Origin: Saccharospirillum impatiens DSM 12546
GTDB lineage: Bacteria > Pseudomonadota > Gammaproteobacteria > Pseudomonadales > Natronospirillaceae
Direction of reading: 5' to 3'
Length of the DNA stretch: 63,718 bases
Assembly (NCBI RefSeq): GCF_000423605.1
Contig: NZ_AUIH01000011.1
Coordinates: 78,901 to 142,618, forward strand
In this document: positions 20,412-29,475 of the stretch, piece after piece
How the letters are laid out: every line of letters begins with the position of its first letter
Numbering within the stretch: the first letter of the stretch is position 1
Program-made: the position numbers and the translations under genes
The notes under the pieces: generated by a model
The model's input: the letters and a program-made list of their open reading frames with translations, nothing else
The model's database searches: none
Told to the model about the DNA's origin: nothing

Positions 20412-22001
20412 ATGAAAGGACTCAATCCATTTTCTCGACTGTCAGCGTCGCCAACCCGCCCTGCCGCGCGCAAAACACCGGACGCCGCCTTTGATGTAGC
20501 CTCCCTCGTCAACGGACCTTTTGGCGAGAGCGAAGGTGCAGAGGACGCCGTCGAAGCAACGCTGGATGAAAAACTGCGCCAGGCGTACTTCTGGATCGTC
20601 AACCATGCGGTGATCAGCCCGCACTACGACGTTGAATACAACTTGACGGCGCCCCAGCCAATACACTTCGGCGACAGCCAGACGCCGCTCTATTTGCCAA
20701 CAGACCAGAGCTATTCCAGCTTTATTCTGCTCCCGCTACTGACCTTTGCCGCGCGCAGAAAGTGCCTGTTCGTCGGCGGCCCGGGCCGCGGCAAAACAGC
20801 GTCCGCCCTGCTGATGGGGCTGCTGGGCGGCTATAGCCCGAAAGACGTTCGTCGGGCCATGCAGCACGGCCATCCGCAAATGACGGTGGCTGATTTGCTG
20901 GGCAACCCCATGCCTATGGATCTGATGCAGGCCGAACAGGAATCAGACATTCGCATCAGCTGGCGCCGCTGGCTGAACATGCGCGTTAAGATCGTCGATG
21001 AGTACAATCGCATCCCGACCCGCACCCAAAGCGCACTGCTGACCGTGATGGGTGACAACTACGCTGAAATGTTCAACCAGATTTACGAGTGCCCGCCAGC
21101 GGCCTGGTACCTGACCGCCAACGACGACCAGGGCGGCGGCACCTACCCGGTGATCGAAGCACTGAAAGACCGCATTGACGTGGTTGTGCAAGCGCTGCCG
21201 TTCAACCCACGGTTTCTGGATGAACTGTTGCTGCGCATCGAAGAAGGCGTCGACCCGGCCGATTGCCTGCCGGACGCCCTGCAGTTTTCCGAGCAGGACA
21301 TGGATCAGATGGAGCGGTCTATCCGCGCCGTAACCTTGCCTCCAGAACTGCGTCAGCGTCTGGAATTTTTCGCCAGTCAATTCGAATTCAGCGAATATTC
21401 CGGGCAACAGTTCGAATACAAAAGCAAAGACACCTCCCGCCTGGCTGGCGTACCGAGACACCAGCTGGCCATGCTCGAAGATGGCCGTGACCGTCTGGCC
21501 GACCTGGGCTGCCAGACGCGCAACGGCTTGTCGGTACGCAGCCTGATGTCGCTGATTGTCTATGCCAAAGCCATGGCCTTTTTCCGCGGCAACACCGAAG
21601 TTGAGCTCAACGATCTGACGCAAATACTGCCGTTTGTCCTGCATTCACGACTGTTCGCCGATGCGGATGCGCCTTTCTTTCAGCAACCCGAAAATGCCGC
21701 GTTTCTGAGCGATAAGATCGGTTGGTTGCGCCACCTGTTCAACCTCAGCTGCGCTGAATTTGAACGCCAGGGCCGGCACCGCAAAGACGACGTTGCCGAG
21801 CTCAAAGCCCAGCTCGATGAAGGCCTGGAAGGCGTTACCGACAAAGACTGCCGCAAGCGCCTGGAACAGATTGAAAGAGCCCTGAGCGAGCTGTCGAACG
21901 GCAACAAACTGTCCGGAACGGTGCACGACGACGCCATGACACTCAAATACCTGCATCAGCGCTACAGCAATTATCAGCGCTGGCTGAACAGCCAGAGTTG
22001 A
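20412..22001 (+). CDS. MoxR-type AAA+ ATPase, first gene of the coupled operon
   Basis: AAA+ ATPase of 529 residues. Walker A is GGPGRGKTAS with Lys128; the Walker B region is VKIVDEYNRI with Asp196, followed by YLTANDDQGGGTYPVIEALKDRIDVVV (sensor 1 and arginine-finger region). MoxR ATPases act with VWA-domain partners to mature, insert metals into, or remodel client proteins. Here the VWA partner is encoded two genes on. The protein is longer than a typical 330-residue MoxR because of an N-terminal 100-residue segment and a C-terminal helical segment (about 420-529). Its closest relatives appear uncharacterised. The operon probably starts here or at the small gene upstream. Confidence 0.87.
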   Translation: MKGLNPFSRLSASPTRPAARKTPDAAFDVASLVNGPFGESEGAEDAVEATLDEKLRQAYFWIVNHAVISPHYDVEYNLTAPQPIHFGDSQTPLYLPTDQSYSSFILLPLLTFAARRKCLFVGGPGRGKTASALLMGLLGGYSPKDVRRAMQHGHPQMTVADLLGNPMPMDLMQAEQESDIRISWRRWLNMRVKIVDEYNRIPTRTQSALLTVMGDNYAEMFNQIYECPPAAWYLTANDDQGGGTYPVIEALKDRIDVVVQALPFNPRFLDELLLRIEEGVDPADCLPDALQFSEQDMDQMERSIRAVTLPPELRQRLEFFASQFEFSEYSGQQFEYKSKDTSRLAGVPRHQLAMLEDGRDRLADLGCQTRNGLSVRSLMSLIVYAKAMAFFRGNTEVELNDLTQILPFVLHSRLFADADAPFFQQPENAAFLSDKIGWLRHLFNLSCAEFERQGRHRKDDVAELKAQLDEGLEGVTDKDCRKRLEQIERALSELSNGNKLSGTVHDDAMTLKYLHQRYSNYQRWLNSQS

Positions 22002-22071
22002 TCATCAATGCGTGACTTCGGGTTCATCTGGAGCCAGGGCTTACACGGGACATTGCCGTTGGACAGTGACC

Positions 22072-23004
22072 ATGCAATCTGACTGGCTCGCACAGTACCT
22101 CACCCAACAGTCGGGCCCGCTGAATCAGGCGTATCGCCTGGCGCGGCAGGGAGATCCGGCTCATTTTGCGAACGCCTTTGGCCACTTTGTTCAGCAGGAC
22201 CTAGACCCCTTGCTGGCAGCGCTGGGCCATTGGGCAGATGCCTGTAAAACCGCCTTGTGTGAGACGGCCTACCAAAGCGGCCTCACCATGGCCCGCCATG
22301 GCTGGCTCACCCCCGGGCATCAGCCGATCACCGACCGGATGTTCCAGCAAGTGCTGCCAACCTGGCTGGCCCCCTACCCTGATGCGGCACCCAGACTTCT
22401 GACTCAGTTTTTAAATACCTTGTCGCATTTGCCTGATGCCGGTCAGCAAACCCGGCTGCTCGACTACTGGGAACGCTGCTGGCCGACCCCTGACAAAACG
22501 CCCGACGCCCTGGTAATCTTCAGTTGGATGTCCGGTTTGCCCCAATACCGACAAGCCGCCATCGCCGTTTTGCAGCATCATCCCGACTGGCTTGAAGCAC
22601 TGGGCATGGGCAACGCCGCAGCGTTCGAGCATCCCTGGTGGCAGGGCAAGACGCTGCAGTGGCACCGCGACCCGGCTCAACTGGGCGCTTCACACTGGCT
22701 GGGAGGCGACTTTCCCGGCAGACCCCGATTACTGATCGCCCCGGGCATGACTCTGGTCCAGGCAGGGCAGGAATACTGGCACCTGCACGCCGATGCTTTC
22801 GGCCAGGTATTGCTACCCACGGCCTACAGGCATCCGTTGCTACTGCCCGTCCCCGACTGCAAGCAGCTCCCAGCCGAACTGAGTCCGCTCTGGCAGGAAA
22901 CCGAAATGCCCCGCCAATGCCTGGAACGCCGCCATGACTGGGTTGTCAGTTTTCACGCGAGCTACCGATTGCTGGTGATTCCAAAGATCGGAGATCGATC
23001 ATGA
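22072..23004 (+). CDS. Uncharacterised component of the MoxR-VWA operon
   Basis: Soluble protein of about 310 residues with no recognised domain. It is rich in Trp, Pro and His (GHWADACKTALC, HHPDWLEALGMG, EYWHLHADAFGQV) and looks mainly helical in the first two thirds. The start is uncertain. I use the ATG at 22072; a GTG at 22012 would add 20 residues. Its stop overlaps the start of the HEXXH-VWA gene by four bases (ATGA), which ties its translation to that partner. In MoxR-VWA loci such intermediate genes often encode an adaptor; that is inference. Confidence 0.65.
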   Translation: MQSDWLAQYLTQQSGPLNQAYRLARQGDPAHFANAFGHFVQQDLDPLLAALGHWADACKTALCETAYQSGLTMARHGWLTPGHQPITDRMFQQVLPTWLAPYPDAAPRLLTQFLNTLSHLPDAGQQTRLLDYWERCWPTPDKTPDALVIFSWMSGLPQYRQAAIAVLQHHPDWLEALGMGNAAAFEHPWWQGKTLQWHRDPAQLGASHWLGGDFPGRPRLLIAPGMTLVQAGQEYWHLHADAFGQVLLPTAYRHPLLLPVPDCKQLPAELSPLWQETEMPRQCLERRHDWVVSFHASYRLLVIPKIGDRS

Positions 23005-24761
23005 ACGAGCTGCACGCGTGGCAACAAAACTGGTACCCGGCGTTGCAGCTATGGAGTGATCACCTGCAATTGCAGGAGCCACTCTGGTTGTTTGATGTTG
23101 AGGAAACTCGCTCGGCCGGGCTGACCGACAACATCGCCGCCATTCGGCTGACCTCGCAACGGGTTATGGTGAACCTACCCATGGTGGAAGAGCGCGGTCT
23201 AGCTGACTACGCCCTGGAAATTCTCGCGCACGAAATTGGTCACCATGTATATGCACCGGCAAACATGACCCGGCATTTGCAGTTGTTGGGCGTCATCCGT
23301 CGAGCGCTGCCGAGCATGGAACCGCAGGCGCCGCTGGTCGCCAATCTGTATACCGATTTATTGATCAACCACCGGCTGCAGCGCCAGACCCGCTGCCGGA
23401 TGGACCAACTTTACCAGAGACTGAGTACAGGCTCCGGCAGCCCGATCTGGGCTCTGTACATGCGGATCTACGAACGCCTATGGCAACTGGCACCGGGAAC
23501 GCTGACACCCGCCGACATCAGCCCAGAAATGGACGGGGACGCCTGGCTTGGCAGTCGCATCATCAAGGTCTACAGCAAAGACTGGCTCACCGGCGCCAGT
23601 CGCTTCGCCAGCCTGTTGCTCAGTTACCTGATCGACGAAGCTGAATCCGTGCAGGCCACCTTTGCCCCCCTGGAAGATACCGCCGATGCCGGCCAGGGGT
23701 ATCAGGGAACCGGCGTGATCGATCTGCCCTCGATCGACAACGTGCACCCAAGCCGTGATACCGAACTGACCGATCTGCCAGATAGCACTGACCCAGAAAC
23801 CCCGGCAGCGGGCAACACCCAGCCCGCCAGAACCGGCGGACAGGCACTGGAACCACAGGATGCCTTCGACATACTCAAAGCCGCTGGCGTCGACCTGACC
23901 CGCCATGAGTCGGCCGTGCGTTATTATCGCGACGCCGTCTGCCCTTATTTGCTGCCATTTCCGGCTCGACCTATGCCCACCCCCGGAGAAACCCTGCGCG
24001 AAGGCCTTGAGACCTGGCAGGCCGGAGACGACCCAGCCGACATTGACTGGTTCGCCACCCTGCTGGCTGGGAATCCGCCGATTCCCGGTTTTACCACCCA
24101 AAAAGCCGTGTATGGGCAAGACAGTCCGGACACCCGGCACGATCAGCCCTGCGACCTGGATCTGTACGTCGACAGCTCCGCCTCCATGCCCAACCCCCAG
24201 CAGCAAATCTCCTATCCGGCGCTGGCCGGTGCCCTGCTCTGTGTGTCTGCCCTCAGGGCCGGGGCGGCCGTGCAAGTTACCTTATGGAGTGGCGCGCACC
24301 AGTGCCTGGCTACCGAAGGCTTTATTCGCAACGAGACTGAGGCATTACGGGTGCTGACGGGTTTCTTTGGCGGCATGACCAGTTTTCCGCTGAAACAGCT
24401 GCGCACCACCTACGCCCAGCCCCGCAAAACACCGACACAGGTCGTGGTGCTCTCCGACGACGGCATCAGCTCCCTGTTTGAAGACGACGAAGCCGGCACG
24501 CCCGGTGAGCAGATCAGTGCGCTGACGCTGAACCATTGCCAGGGTGCCGGCCACTGGGTACTGGACCTGCCATACGATCTCGACAGCCCTCAACTGCAGC
24601 GCTCTGCCTGGATGAAATCGGCGGTGGAGCGCATTCAGCAAGGCCAACAACAGGGCTGGCAGGTTCACCGGGTCGACGGGCTGGCGCCCATGCTCCAGTT
24701 CGCCCGCGAGTTTTCCAGCCAGTATTATGGCGCTGGCGCTGCCTCAACCGGAGGGCAATAA
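23001..24761 (+). CDS. HEXXH metallopeptidase-like protein fused to a VWA domain
   Basis: Protein of 586 residues combining two signatures. Near the N-terminus ILAHEIGHHVYAP contains the zinc-protease motif HEXXH (His77-Glu78-x-x-His81). The C-terminal third is a von Willebrand A domain with an intact MIDAS, DLYVDSSASM (Asp391, Ser393, Ser395), and a later VVVLSDDGISS strand. In between is a variable acidic linker (about 235-300). The VWA part is the expected partner of the MoxR ATPase. The HEXXH part suggests proteolysis or metal handling. The gene overlaps its upstream neighbour by 4 bp and stops 3 bp before the next gene. No signal peptide, so a cytoplasmic site is expected. Confidence 0.82.
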   Translation: MNELHAWQQNWYPALQLWSDHLQLQEPLWLFDVEETRSAGLTDNIAAIRLTSQRVMVNLPMVEERGLADYALEILAHEIGHHVYAPANMTRHLQLLGVIRRALPSMEPQAPLVANLYTDLLINHRLQRQTRCRMDQLYQRLSTGSGSPIWALYMRIYERLWQLAPGTLTPADISPEMDGDAWLGSRIIKVYSKDWLTGASRFASLLLSYLIDEAESVQATFAPLEDTADAGQGYQGTGVIDLPSIDNVHPSRDTELTDLPDSTDPETPAAGNTQPARTGGQALEPQDAFDILKAAGVDLTRHESAVRYYRDAVCPYLLPFPARPMPTPGETLREGLETWQAGDDPADIDWFATLLAGNPPIPGFTTQKAVYGQDSPDTRHDQPCDLDLYVDSSASMPNPQQQISYPALAGALLCVSALRAGAAVQVTLWSGAHQCLATEGFIRNETEALRVLTGFFGGMTSFPLKQLRTTYAQPRKTPTQVVVLSDDGISSLFEDDEAGTPGEQISALTLNHCQGAGHWVLDLPYDLDSPQLQRSAWMKSAVERIQQGQQQGWQVHRVDGLAPMLQFAREFSSQYYGAGAASTGGQ

Positions 24762-24764
24762 CGC

Positions 24765-25481
24765 ATGTCCGACTTACCATTAGGCCCCGCCATGCATCAC
24801 CTGCACCAGAGACTGCTGGCTTACCCGGAAACGTCCAGCCCCCGGGGAGCCGACCTGCTCGCGCTGCTGCATGACCTGATACGTCGACTGGACCCCAGCG
24901 TCACAGCCGAAGCCCTGGCGCCACTGACCAACCTGCCTCTTTGTCAGCCCGAACCGGCTAGCTCGGTGGTAGAGCTGAGTGAATCCGAATTCGCCCGACT
25001 CTACCAACAGTACGAGGCTCTCGATGCCACTCAGTTGGCCGCCCTGGAACAACCGTTTCAGTCAGCACTCGAACAGCACGACCTGGCCTACACGGTGACA
25101 GAGCCCACCGGCGCGCCCCATGTCCTGATGCTGATGGTCTGGCTTTTGGCCGACGATGCCTTTACCGACACCAGGGTATTTGCCACTGACCTGGTCAATT
25201 TACTGCTTTCAGCCGATACCCTCATGGCCCACACCCACCCCAACCGGCAGGATGAAGACCAGCGCGAGGAACTGATTCGGCTGACGCTCAATGGCCTGGG
25301 CCAGAAACCCCAGGGTGAAACCGATCGACAAGCGCAGGATCGCCTGCTGATGGTCAGTTCGACCGAACGCGCCCGGGTAGTCGCCGCCTCACGCGCGGCA
25401 GAAGAACGCGCCGAAGCCATCCGCCAGGCACTGGCAGAAAAGCGAGCCCGTGAAGCCGCCGACAAGTACACACGCGAATGA
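24765..25481 (+). CDS. Uncharacterised component of the MoxR-VWA operon, coiled-coil tail
   Basis: Soluble protein of 238 residues without a recognised family. The first 160 residues are probably helical. The last 45 (from ERARVVAASRAAEERAEAI on) form a charged Ala/Glu/Arg coiled coil, suggesting it binds a partner or oligomerises. The start follows the previous stop by 3 bp, and its own stop overlaps the next start by four bases (ATGA). Confidence 0.68.
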   Translation: MSDLPLGPAMHHLHQRLLAYPETSSPRGADLLALLHDLIRRLDPSVTAEALAPLTNLPLCQPEPASSVVELSESEFARLYQQYEALDATQLAALEQPFQSALEQHDLAYTVTEPTGAPHVLMLMVWLLADDAFTDTRVFATDLVNLLLSADTLMAHTHPNRQDEDQREELIRLTLNGLGQKPQGETDRQAQDRLLMVSSTERARVVAASRAAEERAEAIRQALAEKRAREAADKYTRE

Positions 25482-26836
25482 CAACGAGCCCGATCACAGA
25501 GCCCTTGCAAACCGCGCCCTGGGCAGACCACGAACGCCTGCCCGGGCTGACTCCAAGAGCGGCGAGCCGCTTGCGTCAGTGCCTGGAGCATCCGGATGCG
25601 CCGCAATTCAGCGGGCGCAGCGGCCACCGGCTTTCCGCGCAAGCCATCCGGCAATTGCAGGCCGACAAAGCCGCCCTGCAGCAGCCCGATCTACCCTGGT
25701 TAACGGCCTTTCTGGCCCGGTGCCGCCAGCAGGTACCCCATTACCGGGCCTACCCCTGGCATGCTGGCTTTGTAAACCTGCCCTGCAGTGACCGAAATGA
25801 CCTCAGCCAGGATATCGCTGCCTTCGTACCCGACGACATCGACCCGGCAGAGCTGATTGCCTATGAAACCAGCGGTACCACGGGGCACCCGCTGACCGTG
25901 CCCTCCCTGCCCCTGGTCGCCGCGCGCTATCACTGCTTTCACGAGCGCATTCTCAGCTGGCACGGTATTGATCTGCAGTCACTGCCCGGAACCACCGGCG
26001 TGATGCTGGTCGGCGACCAACAACGGTGCTTTACCTACGCCTCGGTCTTGCCCTATTGGGATGATAAAGTGCTGCTGAAAACCAACCTCAACCCAGCCGA
26101 CTGGCCCACACCGGAGGCTCGAGGCCGCTACATCGATGCCTGTAAGCCACAGTTGATCACTGGCGACCCGCGTAGCCTGAGCACTCTGTTGAGCCTCGAT
26201 TTCAATCACCGCCCGGCCGCGATTCTGTCGACGTCGATGACACTGCTGGGGGGCCTTAAAGACCGGTTGGCCGCGCGTTTTCAATGCCCGGTGATCAACC
26301 TCTACTCGATGAACGAAGCCGGGCCAATCGCGGCCGATGATGGCAGCGGCCAGGGGCTGCGGCTGGTTCAGTCAGCCATGACAGTGGAAATACTGGATCG
26401 TCAGGGCCACCCGGTTTCTGCGCCGAACGGTCGCGGCGAAATCACCCTGACCGGCGGTTTCAACCCCTGCCTGCCGCTGCTACGCTACCGCACCGGTGAC
26501 TATGCCTGCCTGGTGGAAGACGACCAGGGGCGGCGCTACCTGCGTCAGTTGGATGGCCGGCCGCCGGTACGTTACAAGACAGTCAGAGGTTGGCTGAACA
26601 ACGTCGACATAACCCACCTGCTGCAACCATTCGGCCTCGCCCAGTATCAACTGCATCAGGATCAGCAAGGCGGACTGACGCTGACGGTGGTGGGTGACCC
26701 CGATCACGCTGCGCTCGCAAGCACATTGGGCACCGCCTTTGGCACCGACTGCCCGATCCGGGTCGGCCCTTTGCAAACCGACACCGACAAACTCATTCAA
26801 TACACCAGCCACTACCCCGGAGCCCACGACGGATGA
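25478..26836 (+). CDS. PaaK-like AMP-forming acyl/aryl adenylate enzyme
   Basis: Protein of 452 residues of the adenylate-forming superfamily. The ATP-binding loop YETSGTTGHP lies at residues 129-138, followed by STSMTLLGG, the INLYSMNEAGP region and the RYRTGDYACLVED motif typical of phenylacetate-CoA ligase relatives. Such enzymes activate a carboxylate with ATP and transfer it to CoA or another acceptor. The C-terminal subdomain seems short, so the acceptor could differ. It overlaps the preceding and following genes by 4 bp each. An adenylate-forming enzyme between a MoxR-VWA pair and NAD salvage genes is an unfamiliar arrangement. Confidence 0.8.
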   Translation: MTTSPITEPLQTAPWADHERLPGLTPRAASRLRQCLEHPDAPQFSGRSGHRLSAQAIRQLQADKAALQQPDLPWLTAFLARCRQQVPHYRAYPWHAGFVNLPCSDRNDLSQDIAAFVPDDIDPAELIAYETSGTTGHPLTVPSLPLVAARYHCFHERILSWHGIDLQSLPGTTGVMLVGDQQRCFTYASVLPYWDDKVLLKTNLNPADWPTPEARGRYIDACKPQLITGDPRSLSTLLSLDFNHRPAAILSTSMTLLGGLKDRLAARFQCPVINLYSMNEAGPIAADDGSGQGLRLVQSAMTVEILDRQGHPVSAPNGRGEITLTGGFNPCLPLLRYRTGDYACLVEDDQGRRYLRQLDGRPPVRYKTVRGWLNNVDITHLLQPFGLAQYQLHQDQQGGLTLTVVGDPDHAALASTLGTAFGTDCPIRVGPLQTDTDKLIQYTSHYPGAHDG

Positions 26837-27417
26837 CCAGCCTGACCTTGCTGGAATACAGCGCCAATGCCTTTTTTTTGAGCAGTGTCTTTCTCGCCGC
26901 CCGCAACAACCGCCACACCTGGACGCTCGGTATCGTCGGGTGCGTGCTGTTTGGTGTGCTGTTTTACCAGGTTCAACTCTATGCCGACGCAACCCTGATG
27001 GTGTTTTACATCGGCACCAGTGTGATTGGCTGGCAACAGTGGCAGCGGGGCGGCAGTGCCGCAGAGATTCAGCGCACACCCTGGCTGCAGCTCGAGCTAT
27101 TCAGCCTTGCAGCCCTGGCCACCCTAGTGGGGTATGGCTACATTCTGCACCTCAATACCGACGCCTACGCCCCCTTTGCCGACTCGGCCATTCTGGCGTT
27201 CAGCGTGCTGGCGCAATTGCTGTTGATGAAGCGTCGCATAGAAACCTGGTGGTTCTGGCTTGTCGTCAACACCATCGCCGTCCCACTCTATGCATCCCGC
27301 GGCCTGAACCTGACCGCCATTGTGTACGTGGGTTTCTGGCTCAATGCCTGCTATGGCCTCTGGCGCTGGCACCGTGAATTGAGGGACGAATGTCTCAGCA
27401 TTTCCGAACCGGTTTAG
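26833..27417 (+). CDS. pnuC: Nicotinamide riboside/mononucleotide transporter PnuC
   Basis: Inner-membrane transporter of 194 residues with about seven predicted helices and the PnuC features IGTSVIGWQQWQRG and the late YVGFWLNACYGLWRWHREL. PnuC takes up nicotinamide riboside by facilitated diffusion, made one-way by phosphorylation inside the cell. The partner kinase domain is in the next gene, which starts 28 bp before this one ends. The start overlaps the stop of the ligase gene by four bases. Confidence 0.9.
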   Translation: MTSLTLLEYSANAFFLSSVFLAARNNRHTWTLGIVGCVLFGVLFYQVQLYADATLMVFYIGTSVIGWQQWQRGGSAAEIQRTPWLQLELFSLAALATLVGYGYILHLNTDAYAPFADSAILAFSVLAQLLLMKRRIETWWFWLVVNTIAVPLYASRGLNLTAIVYVGFWLNACYGLWRWHRELRDECLSISEPV

Positions 27418-28400
27418 TCGTCGGCAAATTTTCACCCTTGCATGCCGGTCATCGTTACCTGCTCGCGAGTGCCGGGGCAGCGTGCGACCGGCTCATCGTG
27501 CTCAGCTATTCACGACCCGAGTTTGCCGGCTGCACCGCTGACTTGCGCCGCCAATGGCTATCGCAAGCGACACCGACTGCCGAACACCGGATACTCGACG
27601 CAGCCGATGCCGTACGTCTGGGTCTGACGATGCCGCCCAACGACGCCAGCGATGACCGCCAGCGCCAGTTTTGCGCCGACCTGATCGACCGTTGCCTACA
27701 AACGCCGGTCGATGCGGTATTCAGCAGCGAAGATTATGGTCAGGGTTTCGCTGATGCGCTTTCAGCCCATTGGCGCCGACCGGTCGCATCCGTCGTGGTA
27801 GACCGTCACCGGGCCCGCTTTCCGGTCAGCGGATCCAAACTTCGCGCCGACCCCGACCCGGACTGGGTCGCCCCCTCCGTCTACGCCGCCCAGACGTGCC
27901 AGCGCATCGCGCTGATCGGTGCCGAATCAACCGGAAAAACCGTGCTGAGCCAGTGGCTGGCTGAGCAAAAAGGCTGGCCCTGGGTGGCTGAGTTTGGACG
28001 CGAGTTCTGGCACGAGCGCGGCGGCACCCTGACCTCCGCTGACTTGCTCACCATTGCCCGCACTCAGGTGGCGCGGGAGAATCGGGCCATAGAACAGGCT
28101 CTGAACGACGGACTCAACGGCATTGTCTGCGACACAACGCCACTGACGACGCTGATCTATCACCAACTCATGTTCGAAACCCCGCCTCCTGCCGAGCTGG
28201 TGGCCCTGGCCGAGCGCCCTTACCACCAGCTTTGGCTGTGCACCGCCGACTTCCCCATGGTGCAGGATGGCACCCGCAGCCCGGAAGCTTTTCGTCAGCA
28301 ACAGCAAGCCATCTATTACACAGAACTGACGCATCGCGGACTGAATCATCAGGCACTGACTGGCCCTCTAACCCGGCGACAACAACGACTGATCTCGTGA
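27390..28400 (+). CDS. nadR: Bifunctional NMN adenylyltransferase / ribosylnicotinamide kinase (NadR without HTH)
   Basis: Cytoplasmic enzyme of 336 residues. The N-terminal nucleotidyltransferase domain has GKFSPLHAGHRYLL with the HxGH motif. The C-terminal kinase domain has the P-loop GAESTGKT (from residue 177). Together they turn nicotinamide riboside into NMN and then NAD. The helix-turn-helix repressor domain found in enterobacterial NadR is absent, as in many other bacteria. The ATG lies inside pnuC with GAGGGA upstream. It is the last gene of the coupled run; a pseudogene fragment follows. Confidence 0.9.
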   Translation: MSQHFRTGLVVGKFSPLHAGHRYLLASAGAACDRLIVLSYSRPEFAGCTADLRRQWLSQATPTAEHRILDAADAVRLGLTMPPNDASDDRQRQFCADLIDRCLQTPVDAVFSSEDYGQGFADALSAHWRRPVASVVVDRHRARFPVSGSKLRADPDPDWVAPSVYAAQTCQRIALIGAESTGKTVLSQWLAEQKGWPWVAEFGREFWHERGGTLTSADLLTIARTQVARENRAIEQALNDGLNGIVCDTTPLTTLIYHQLMFETPPPAELVALAERPYHQLWLCTADFPMVQDGTRSPEAFRQQQQAIYYTELTHRGLNHQALTGPLTRRQQRLIS

Positions 28401-28428
28401 CAATGGCAGTGGCCCGGCGTCAGCATGA

Positions 28429-28656
28429 CCGAACCTGAGCCGCACAGCGCATCTGACCGATGAGGCCAGCATCCTGCTGCGCCAAGGCGACGCCGACGTA
28501 GCTGACGCCTTCATCTCCTCCCGACTGACGCCCGGCACCCAGATAAACCTGGGTGGACTACCCACAGGCATTCATCGTAAGGCGATCAGTGACCGGGCGA
28601 TGCCTAGTGGTTACTATGAGTCCAGCCCACAGGACAAAGCATTTAATCAAGCCTAA
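28429..28656 (+). pseudogene. C-terminal remnant of an acyl-CoA dehydrogenase (AidB-like)
   Basis: An open frame without a start codon, cut by TGA at 28426-28428, translates to a tail containing ADVADAFISSRLTP and LGGLPTGIHRKAISDRAMP, then a TAA at 28654. This resembles the C-terminus of AidB/isovaleryl-CoA-dehydrogenase-like proteins (VADAFCASRL...FGTLP...AI.ERA). The rest of the gene is missing, so this is a relic, probably left by a deletion that joined nadR to the next palindromic element. Confidence 0.5.
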
Positions 28657-28672
28657 AAAACCACCATACCGA

Positions 28673-28785
28673 GTGCCGGCTGCCGGGTAGGCCTAACCGG
28701 GGAAGTCTGAGGCATGGATGCCGAAGCCTAGGCCCCATGGACGGGTTTATGCCGGCCCCGGTTAGGCCTATCCGGTGGTCGGCAC
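28673..28785. repeat. Palindromic element, intact (copy 4)
   Basis: Arms 28673-28702 and 28756-28785 pair at nearly all positions (inner part GGCCTAACCGGGG). The mini-hairpin here is GGCA/TGCC, different from the common CCGCAGCA/TGCTGCGG yet still self-complementary. The core CCATGGACGGGTTTATG is in forward orientation. The copy lies in the convergent gap between the nadR side and the next leftward gene. Confidence 0.85.
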
Positions 28786-28816
28786 GGACTCTCCGGCACT
28801 GAATAGGCATAGACCA

Positions 28817-29290
28817 CTAACGAGTGCAGGTCACCGTCGTCGCATCGGCTTCATTGGTGCGCTCGACCAGACGATTCCGGGTCAGCTCGACAATGGTGCT
28901 GACAGACTCGGATTCCTGCATCATGCCGGCTTCCATTTGCGGAATCATCATGTCCACCATGGGGTTAGGCTCGCCCAGGTTGACGGCGCTGACAGCGGTG
29001 GTAGTCGTGGTCAACTGGTCGCCTTGCAAAGACCAATTACCAGAGCCTTGAACGCCCAGGTTCATCGGGTCCATCGACGGGACCTCCATGTTCATGGTCA
29101 TATCATACTCAGCGCTGCGGTTGGCGCGGTAATTGACCTTCAACTGCATATCGAGGGCGACGCCATCGGTGGTTTCCGAGTAATCGCAGTTCCACGTACC
29201 CACCAGCAATTCAGGGTCAGGCTCGGCAAGTGCCAGAGGAGCCAGGGACGCGACCAGCAGGCCTGCGGTGAACGTTGCAATCGGTTTCAT
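28817..29290 (-). CDS. Small exported protein of unknown function
   Basis: Protein of 157 residues with a clear signal peptide (MKPIATFTAGLLVASLAPLALA) and a mature part starting EPDPELLVGTWNCDY, which looks like a small lipocalin-like beta-barrel. Two cysteines (NCDY and VTCTR) could form a disulfide in the periplasm. It is Met- and Thr-rich in the middle. AGGAAGAC lies upstream of the ATG. It stands alone; I do not recognise the family. Confidence 0.72.
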   Translation of the reverse strand: MKPIATFTAGLLVASLAPLALAEPDPELLVGTWNCDYSETTDGVALDMQLKVNYRANRSAEYDMTMNMEVPSMDPMNLGVQGSGNWSLQGDQLTTTTTAVSAVNLGEPNPMVDMMIPQMEAGMMQESESVSTIVELTRNRLVERTNEADATTVTCTR

Positions 29291-29475
29291 GAGTCTTCCT
29301 TAACGGATAAATGGAGCCTGAGTATAACCATTCGAGCGTAGATTGTTCAGGACCCGTCTCACAATAGTCACACGCCGATCCACTGGGTTATGTGACACTG
29401 TGTGGGGTTGATTCTGCGCAAGGTTGAGCGTTGAAGGCTTCATTTTCCGGGTCGGCTTCATTACTCTGCGCTCAA

